Below are positions 7,067 to 11,104 of a stretch of 11,104 nucleotides of DNA, piece after piece. The notes beneath the pieces are model-generated. The model saw only the letters and a program-made list of their open reading frames with translations, made no database searches and had not been told where the DNA came from. Source of the DNA: Flavobacteriales bacterium (GTDB lineage: Bacteria > Bacteroidota > Bacteroidia > Flavobacteriales_F > PHOS-HE28); contig JAHEFL010000021.1 of NCBI GenBank assembly GCA_024640205.1, forward strand, positions 1 to 11,104, given 5' to 3'. The position numbers and the translations under genes are program-made. Numbering within the stretch: the first letter of the stretch is position 1; each line of letters starts with the position of its first letter.

Positions 7067-7398
7067 TTTCCAGTGTCGTCACAGCAGTTCTCAAGTCCCT
7101 TCACGATCGCAAGGAACCCCGGTATCCTGACCTCCCAATAGGTGAATTTTCCTTCCCGCTCACATGCGAGGATCCCCTTATCCCGCATGAGCGTGAGGTG
7201 TTGACTGAGGATCGCCTGTTCGATACCGATCCGCTCCTGGATCTCCGAGTTGCACATCCTCGCATCCGCCCCGAGAACATCCAGAATGGCTAGACGCTGG
7301 GGATGTGCAACGGTGCGCAGCAACTCGCTGACACGGGCCAGCCGATCGCTACCGATCCGCTCGTCCAATGTCTTTGCGCTCTTTTTCACTGCCGGCAT
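7057..7398 (-). CDS. ArsR-family transcriptional regulator of the sulfur cluster
   Basis: This is a 113-residue winged helix-turn-helix protein of the ArsR/SmtB family. The core runs from VSELLRTVAHPQRLAIL (about residues 23-39) through the recognition helix IGIEQAILSQHLTLMRDKG (about 57-75) to the wing CEREGKFTYWEV (79-90). It has four cysteines: C49, C79 and the adjacent pair C105/C106 in the last helix. The ELCVCDL metal site of classical ArsR is absent. A cysteine near the start of the DNA-binding domain plus a cysteine in the C-terminal helix recalls the persulfide sensors SqrR/BigR, although the alignment here is by eye. It is the first gene of the cluster and is fused by overlap to TauE. 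The predicted transcript starts at or within a few bases of the ATG. Autorepression through the dyad at 7411-7426 is likely but inferred. Confidence 0.93.
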   Translation of the reverse strand: MPAVKKSAKTLDERIGSDRLARVSELLRTVAHPQRLAILDVLGADARMCNSEIQERIGIEQAILSQHLTLMRDKGILACEREGKFTYWEVRIPGFLAIVKGLENCCDDTGKWN

Positions 7399-7403
7399 GG
7401 GCG

Positions 7404-7411
7404 CAAATGTA
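7404..7411 (-). promoter_or_regulatory. Bacteroidota -7 promoter box of the sulfur cluster
   Basis: Read on the - strand this is TACATTTG, a perfect match to the Bacteroidota -7 consensus TAnnTTTG. The corresponding start of transcription would fall at about 7400, only a base or two before the ArsR ATG at 7398, so the mRNA may be leaderless or nearly so. No good TTG is seen where the -33 element should be (the sequence there reads TTC), which suggests a weak core promoter that may need an activator. Confidence 0.6.
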
Positions 7412-7426
7412 TAGCGGTATTGCTAT
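7411..7426. promoter_or_regulatory. 16-base dyad, candidate ArsR operator
   Basis: ATAGC-GGTATT-GCTAT is a perfect inverted repeat with 5-base arms and a 6-base centre. It touches the -7 box and covers about -11 to -26 of the predicted promoter, where a bound repressor would block RNA polymerase. AT-rich dyads of about this size directly at their own promoter are typical operators of ArsR-family repressors. Binding by the adjacent ArsR protein is inferred. Confidence 0.55.
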
Positions 7427-7433
7427 GTGAATA

Positions 7434-7449
7434 TGTGACATGCGTCACC
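7434..7449. promoter_or_regulatory. CRP/FNR-like dyad centred near -41 of the sulfur-cluster promoter
   Basis: TGTGACATGCGTCACC matches the E. coli CRP pattern TGTGA-N6-TCACA at all but the last base. Its centre (7441.5) is about 41 bases upstream of the transcription start predicted from the -7 box, the normal place for a class II activator site. The core GTGAC-atgc-GTCAC is a perfect inverted repeat. The Crp/Fnr protein that would bind is not in the window, and the E. coli consensus may not apply directly to this phylum. Confidence 0.42.
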
Positions 7450-7472
7450 CAGTAGTTCTGAAGGGTAGTGAC

Positions 7473-8606
7473 TCAGAGAACGGCAAGCAGTGCCTCCCCG
7501 AAATTCCTTGCCTGGTATCGGCGCATTCCCGGCAGCGCTATCAGGGCGTCCATGTCCCCCGGCAGGGTCCGGGCTATATCAGCAAGAAGCTGATTGGCCG
7601 CGACTATCCCCGGCCTCAGCTCATGCTGCAAGGTCAGTTCGTCGCGTTTTCTCTTGAGGCGTTTCAGGCGGTCCTCATAATCCGCATCCCGCTGCCAACG
7701 CTTTGGGCGTGGCATCCTCGGCCATTCGTCCTTGGGCATTGCCAAGCCACGGCCAATGGCCGCCAGGATATCCGCCCCGTGGCGCTGCACGAGCCGCTCA
7801 TTCACGCCTTTGCGCGCTGCGATCTCCGAGGCGCTTCCCGGTGGGTCGGTCGCCATGGAGATCAGCACGTCGTTGCCGAGGACCATGAACGGTGCCCGGT
7901 CCAGCTTTTCAGCGACAGAGTCCCGCCAACCATGTAGTTCCTTCAGGATGGCCAGTTGGTGCGGCTTCAAGGTTTTGGCACCCTTCATTCGTATGAATGC
8001 GGGCTCCTCGTTCCCTGTGAGATTGAACGGGGCATCGGTGAGCAACGCGAATTCCTCCTCGGCCCAGGACCATCTACCCAGCTCGATGAGCTTCTCCTTC
8101 AGGATATCGCGTATGCTGATCAGGTGACTCGTATCCCCGGCGGCATACTCGAGCATCGGAGGGGGCAGGGGGCGTTTGCTCCAATCCGCCTTTTGGAATT
8201 TCTTGTCGACCTGTATCCCTTGGTATTTGCGAAGCAATGCGGCCAGGCCGATCTCCGGTTCATTCACCAGTTCCGCGGCGACCAGGGTATCGAACACGTT
8301 CTCCACGCGGATGCCATGATGCTTCGCCAGGATCCTAAGGTCATAGTCCGCATCATGGATCACCACTTCCATGTGTTTCCTCGCCAGCAGCTCACCGAGG
8401 GGCTGAAGGTCGGGAAGCGCCAAGGGGTCGACCAGCCAGGTCCGTTCCCGCGTGCTCAATTGCACCAGACACACGCTTTCCTTGAAGCGATGGAAACTGG
8501 ATGCCTCCGTATCCAATGCAAGCACCGCTTCCGGTTCGATCGCACGGATGGTGCCCGACAATCCCTTCGGATCGGTGACCACTTCGAATGTGGAGTTACC
8601 GCTCAT
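7473..8606 (-). CDS. rnd: Ribonuclease D
   Basis: This is a 377-residue 3'-5' exoribonuclease of the DEDDy group, which trims tRNA and other structured RNA 3' ends. Catalytic residues are visible: D32 and E34 in LALDTEASS, D89 in the HDADYDLRIL segment, and Y154 and D158 in YAAGD. An HRDC domain follows at about residues 212-290 (KPHQLAILKELHGWRD and after), then a basic C-terminal region (KRWQRDADYEDRLKRLKRKRDE). The length is that of E. coli RNase D (about 375). It starts 21 bases after the mannose-1-phosphate guanylyltransferase stop, so it is probably the last gene of that - strand operon. An imperfect hairpin just past its stop has no T-run. The upstream regulatory dyads of the ArsR operon begin about 24 bases after its stop. 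Confidence 0.95.
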   Translation of the reverse strand: MSGNSTFEVVTDPKGLSGTIRAIEPEAVLALDTEASSFHRFKESVCLVQLSTRERTWLVDPLALPDLQPLGELLARKHMEVVIHDADYDLRILAKHHGIRVENVFDTLVAAELVNEPEIGLAALLRKYQGIQVDKKFQKADWSKRPLPPPMLEYAAGDTSHLISIRDILKEKLIELGRWSWAEEEFALLTDAPFNLTGNEEPAFIRMKGAKTLKPHQLAILKELHGWRDSVAEKLDRAPFMVLGNDVLISMATDPPGSASEIAARKGVNERLVQRHGADILAAIGRGLAMPKDEWPRMPRPKRWQRDADYEDRLKRLKRKRDELTLQHELRPGIVAANQLLADIARTLPGDMDALIALPGMRRYQARNFGEALLAVL

Positions 8607-8627
8607 GACCAGAATGCAATGCTGTGA

Positions 8628-9740
8628 TCAAATGCGCTCATCCTCACCATCGGCCTTCAGGTCGTTCACGAACTGTCGGATCTTCTGCTCATCCTGCCGC
8701 GAACAGACGAGCAATGCATCGGGGGTGTCGATCACGATATGATCGGAAAGGCCTTGCAGGACGATCAATCGTCCTTTGGAGCTTCTGACCATGTTACGTT
8801 CGGAATCGTACATGCGCACGTCATCACCCATGATCACGTTCTGATCCGCATCCTTGGGCAATTGCGAATAAAGGCTGCCCCACGTTCCGAGGTCGCTCCA
8901 CCCAAAATCGCTGACCACGGTGTAGACGTTCGAGGCCTTCTCCATGATCCCGTAATCGATGCTCACGTTCGGGCAATCCGAATAGATCCCCCGCACGGCT
9001 TCCGCCTCGGCATCGGTCCCGATGGCTTCCTCGATCTCCGCGAACAAGGCCGACAGATCCGGCAGGTGTTGGTCGAAGGCCTTGTTGATGCTGGCCAGGT
9101 TCCAGACGAAGATCCCTGCGTTCCACAGGAAATCACCGCTTTCAATGAAGGTCAAAGCGGTGTCATGGTCCGGCTTTTCAGTGAACGAACGGACCTTCTT
9201 CACCTTGGGGTGCCGGCCATGGCCTTCCGGGTCGAACTGGATGTACCCGTAGCCGGTGTCAGGGCGGCTCGGCATGATGCCCAAGGTGACCAGGCAATCC
9301 GAGGAGCTGGTCTGCTCCAATGCCAGTCGCACGGTTTCACGGAAGGCATCCTCCTTTAACACCAGGTGATCACTCGGTGCCACGATGACCAAGGCCTGAT
9401 CCGCATCAACGCCTTTATTGCGCATGCGTGCCTTGATCGCCTGGTTGGCGTAAGCCACGCAAGGCGCCGTATTGCGGCGTTCGGGTTCAGGCAGGATCTG
9501 GTCCCCCGCCAGATCAGGAAGTTGTTCCCTGACCAGGCCAGCGTACCGGGAATTCGTCACGATGAGGATGTTCTCCTTCGGGCAGATCGACGTGAAGCGG
9601 TCGTAGGTCTGCTGGAGGAGGGTTCGACCCATCCCCAGGAAATCCAGGAATTGCTTGGGGTGTTCGGTGCGGCTCAGGGGCCAGAAACGGCTGCCTATGC
9701 CGCCGGCCATGATCACGCAATACGTATGCTCGTTATTCAT
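8628..9740 (-). CDS. manC: Mannose-1-phosphate guanylyltransferase
   Basis: This is a 370-residue cytoplasmic enzyme that makes GDP-mannose from mannose 1-phosphate and GTP, feeding GDP-mannose/GDP-fucose glycan synthesis. It has the nucleotidyltransferase motif AGGIGSRFWPLSR at residues 12-24, APSDH at 121-125, the FTEKP loop at 186-190 and WNAGIFVWN at 206-214. It stops after the catalytic and beta-helix part, without the C-terminal phosphomannose isomerase cupin of bifunctional ManC/AlgA proteins. The start is placed at the ATG at 9740 (MNNEHTYCVIMAGG), which puts the motif at the normal distance from the N-terminus. An upstream in-frame ATG at 9836 would add 32 unrelated residues and overlap the SprT-like gene. 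No other nucleotide-sugar genes are in view. Confidence 0.94.
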   Translation of the reverse strand: MNNEHTYCVIMAGGIGSRFWPLSRTEHPKQFLDFLGMGRTLLQQTYDRFTSICPKENILIVTNSRYAGLVREQLPDLAGDQILPEPERRNTAPCVAYANQAIKARMRNKGVDADQALVIVAPSDHLVLKEDAFRETVRLALEQTSSSDCLVTLGIMPSRPDTGYGYIQFDPEGHGRHPKVKKVRSFTEKPDHDTALTFIESGDFLWNAGIFVWNLASINKAFDQHLPDLSALFAEIEEAIGTDAEAEAVRGIYSDCPNVSIDYGIMEKASNVYTVVSDFGWSDLGTWGSLYSQLPKDADQNVIMGDDVRMYDSERNMVRSSKGRLIVLQGLSDHIVIDTPDALLVCSRQDEQKIRQFVNDLKADGEDERI

Positions 9741-9765
9741 GTAGAGGTACCGATGACCGTCGCGC

Positions 9766-10395
9766 TCAACTTGCCTTGCGCACCACCAGCGGTCCGTGAA
9801 CATGCACCTCGGCCAGGGGGTCGATATGATAAACACGCCTGTCGTTCAGGCAGTGGCACTTGAAACGCTTCCGCAACCTGGGGCCCTTTACGAAGATCTT
9901 GTCATTGAAACGGAAGACCGAACGTTCCTGGAGTTCCTCCAACATGGGACGCGGATCGCTGTCATATTTCCGGAGTACGCGCATGAGCGCATGATCCGTA
10001 CAGGTGCTCGAGGGTGCGTCATGCAGATGATGATCCAATGCATGGAGCACATCCGCCGGGAACACGGAGCGGCTCATGAAGGGGCGCATCAGCCGGTGGT
10101 ATTCATTCTTCCACAACGATCCATGTGGCGCTGTCCAGCGCTGTGCGCGCATATAGGTGGTGTAGTGAGCGAACTCGTGGATCAACGTGACCAGGAACGC
10201 ATACTTGTTCAGATCGGAATTCACACTGACCCGGTGAGGCATCGAACGGGTGGCACTTCGATAATCCCCCAGCTTGGTTGACCTCGGTTTCGATATGCGC
10301 ACCTGCACCGGATTGCGGCGCATCCAATTCACCACCACCGGCCATGCGGCTGCAGGAAGCTGCTTGCGTAGCCGTTCCATATCGGTGGTAGGCAT
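9766..10395 (-). CDS. SprT-like domain metalloprotein
   Basis: This is a 209-residue putative zinc metalloprotease of the SprT/Spartan-like family. The HExxH motif is HEFAH (H73, E74, H77), followed by a third candidate ligand in PHGSLWKNEYH (H91 or H100), a layout typical of SprT-like proteins. The family includes the eukaryotic DNA-protein crosslink protease Spartan; the bacterial members are mostly uncharacterised. The C-terminal part, which carries a zinc ribbon in many SprT proteins, has only one C-x-C (C170, C172) here, so a full four-cysteine ribbon is not visible. The start ATG at 10395 (MPTTDMERLRK) is preferred. An in-frame ATG at 10470 would add 25 residues and overlap the lipoprotein gene. 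It ends 25 bases before manC. Molecular role unknown. Confidence 0.85.
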   Translation of the reverse strand: MPTTDMERLRKQLPAAAWPVVVNWMRRNPVQVRISKPRSTKLGDYRSATRSMPHRVSVNSDLNKYAFLVTLIHEFAHYTTYMRAQRWTAPHGSLWKNEYHRLMRPFMSRSVFPADVLHALDHHLHDAPSSTCTDHALMRVLRKYDSDPRPMLEELQERSVFRFNDKIFVKGPRLRKRFKCHCLNDRRVYHIDPLAEVHVHGPLVVRKAS

Positions 10396-10423
10396 GTTCG
10401 TGATGAAAAAGGATCCGGGTTGG

Positions 10424-10633
10424 TCAGGCCCTGGGAACCGTGTCCCCAGCGCCGGGGACCAAATTAGCACGGATCCCCCGCTCCTCAGGCACCACTTGGT
10501 GGTTCCATTTGGGGCAATCGCAACCTTTTTTCTTCCGGTATTTCGCCGGTTGGGATGAACACGCGCATAACATGCTGATGGACAGCAGGATAGCCAAAAT
10601 ACCTATGAGCGATCGACAATGCATAGGATCCAT
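10424..10633 (-). CDS. Small lipoprotein with a GCDCPKW motif
   Basis: This is a 69-residue protein beginning MDPMHCRSL, with a hydrophobic signal segment (about residues 8-22) and a lipobox-like LCAC with the probable lipidated cysteine at C25. The mature part is CSSQPAKYRKKKGCDCPKW followed by a short polar tail. Three lysines then G-C-D-C-P-K-W recall small uncharacterised lipoproteins common in Flavobacteriales-type genomes (recalled, not searched). The start could also be the ATG at 10624 (66 residues). The longer frame from 10756 would cross the divergent mlaE start and is not credible. It lies 28 bases upstream of the SprT-like gene on the same strand and is probably co-transcribed with it. 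Function unknown; likely exported and anchored by lipid. Confidence 0.72.
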   Translation of the reverse strand: MDPMHCRSLIGILAILLSISMLCACSSQPAKYRKKKGCDCPKWNHQVVPEERGIRANLVPGAGDTVPRA

Positions 10634-10702
10634 GGTTCCCAGGAGGTAAAGGTAGGTGCCGCTGAACAAGCGTGGGCCCGGGCTGGCCTCCGGGACATCC
10701 CG

Positions 10703-10729
10703 CCGAAGGGCTACTTTTGCCCACTTCGG
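10703..10729. repeat. Imperfect hairpin over the mlaE promoter
   Basis: The arms CCGAAGGGC (10703-10711) and GCCC-ac-TTCGG (10719-10729) pair over nine bases with a two-base bulge, enclosing a short TACTTTT-type loop that is also the -7 box of mlaE. A competing pair is possible between AAGGGC (10706-10711) and GCCCTT (10728-10733). It lies between divergent genes, so it does not look like a terminator. If transcription starts near 10723 most of it is not transcribed, and it would act, if at all, as a DNA-level site. Confidence 0.4.
10712..10719 (+). promoter_or_regulatory. Candidate -7 box of the mlaE gene
   Basis: TACTTTTG matches the Bacteroidota -7 consensus TAnnTTTG perfectly and lies 19 bases before the mlaE ATG. 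This predicts a transcription start near 10723 and a leader of roughly 15 bases. No TTG is seen at the -33 position. Confidence 0.5.
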
Positions 10730-10738
10730 CCCTTTTAC

Positions 10739-11104
10739 ATGCAGCTCGTTTTCCATATCGGACGGTATTTCCTGCTTCTGGGGGATACGTTCAGCCGCCC
10801 GGAGCGGCTTTCGCTGTATTGGAAGAGGACCGTGGAGGAGATGGACCTGCTCGGGGTGAAAAGCCTGGGTATCGTTGCATTGCTATCGGTATTCATGGGG
10901 GCGGTGATCACCATCCAGACGAGCACGAATATCGATTCGGCCTGGATACCCAGCTACGTGGTGGGCTTCACCGCCCGGCAGAGTACGATCCTGGAATTCA
11001 GCCCCACCATCATTTCCCTGATCCTGGCAGGCAAGGTGGGGTCCAACATTGCTGCGGAGATCGGTTCCATGCGCGTGAAGGAACAGATCGATGCCCTGGA
11101 TATC
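10739..11104 (+). CDS. mlaE: MlaE-family ABC transporter permease, 3' end missing
   Basis: This is the 5' part (122 codons) of the permease of an Mla/YrbE-type ABC transporter, which moves phospholipid between the outer and inner membranes together with an ATPase (MlaF) and an MCE-domain protein (MlaD). The frame starts at ATG 10739 (MQLVFHIGRYFLLL) and stays open to the window end. The N-terminal amphipathic region is followed by a hydrophobic helix at about residues 37-60 (GVKSLGIVALLSVFMGAV). The conserved block FSPTIISLILAGKVGSNIAAEIG and then SMRVKEQIDALDI, close to the usual family wording (G-[ST]-M-[RK]-V-[ST]-E-Q-I-D-A-L), identifies the family. A family-typical ATPase gene is expected just downstream, outside the window. 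It diverges from the lipoprotein gene, sharing a 105-base intergenic region. Confidence 0.95.
   Translation, partial: MQLVFHIGRYFLLLGDTFSRPERLSLYWKRTVEEMDLLGVKSLGIVALLSVFMGAVITIQTSTNIDSAWIPSYVVGFTARQSTILEFSPTIISLILAGKVGSNIAAEIGSMRVKEQIDALDI

Noticed and set aside
7444..7472. Imperfect hairpin (GTCACCC with GGGT-agt-GAC) just past the RNase D stop, as a terminator
   Set aside because: The stem has a three-base bulge and a long loop, and no T-run follows in the direction of RNase D transcription. One arm is part of the CRP/FNR-like dyad, so the pairing may be incidental.
9741..9836. Upstream start for mannose-1-phosphate guanylyltransferase at 9836
   Set aside because: The extra 32 residues do not look like the family, and the extension overlaps the SprT-like coding region. 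The ATG at 9740 places the nucleotide-binding motif normally.
10634..10756. Longer N-terminus of the small lipoprotein from 10756
   Set aside because: It would hide the signal peptide inside the protein and overlap the divergent mlaE start. The ATG at 10633 puts the hydrophobic segment at the N-terminus.

Overview
The window looks like a chromosomal piece of a GC-rich member of the Bacteroidota, probably Flavobacteriales-like. The reasons are perfect TAnnTTTG-type -7 promoter boxes (upstream of the ArsR gene and of mlaE), few recognisable Shine-Dalgarno sequences, and a gene set typical of that phylum: a small 'GCDCPKW' lipoprotein, a SprT-like protein beside a stand-alone mannose-1-phosphate guanylyltransferase, and a YeeE/YedE pair beside a persulfide dioxygenase-rhodanese fusion. 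This assignment is inferred from style and gene content, not from a marker-gene search. Coding density is high and no gap exceeds about 155 bases. No tRNA, rRNA, CRISPR array or insertion sequence was seen.

Left part (1-2643, + strand): the 3' three quarters of prfB (release factor 2), then six bases later an ArsC/Spx-type reductase, then a complete class II fumarase (fumC). These are housekeeping or stress genes on one strand. They end convergently against the next block, with only 28 bases between.

Middle part (2672-7398, - strand): a compact sulfur-handling cluster, read right to left. It contains an ArsR-family repressor, a TauE/SafE sulfite/sulfur-anion exporter, a persulfide dioxygenase fused to a pseudo-rhodanese and an active rhodanese domain (CstB/ETHE1-like), two half-size YeeE/YedE (thiosulfate-type) membrane proteins, a 153-base gap, then a single-domain rhodanese, a 78-residue membrane protein with two cysteines, and a thioredoxin. 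The last three are joined by ATGA stop/start overlaps. A coherent reading is that the organism takes in or makes persulfide/thiosulfate, oxidises persulfide to sulfite, transfers sulfane sulfur with rhodaneses, reduces the products with thioredoxin and exports sulfite. It resembles the staphylococcal cst system but has an ArsR regulator, and no sulfide:quinone oxidoreductase lies in the window. The promoter in front of the ArsR gene has a -7 box, a 16-base dyad just upstream of it, and a CRP/FNR-like dyad centred near -41.

Right part (7473-11104): on the - strand, a small lipoprotein, a SprT-like metalloprotein, mannose-1-phosphate guanylyltransferase and ribonuclease D, probably transcribed together in that order. 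Diverging from the lipoprotein is the 5' part of an MlaE-family ABC transporter permease gene (+ strand) that runs off the window end.

The most interesting material is the sulfur cluster: its promoter architecture, its cysteine-containing ArsR regulator, and the tightly coupled rhodanese / two-cysteine membrane protein / thioredoxin trio.
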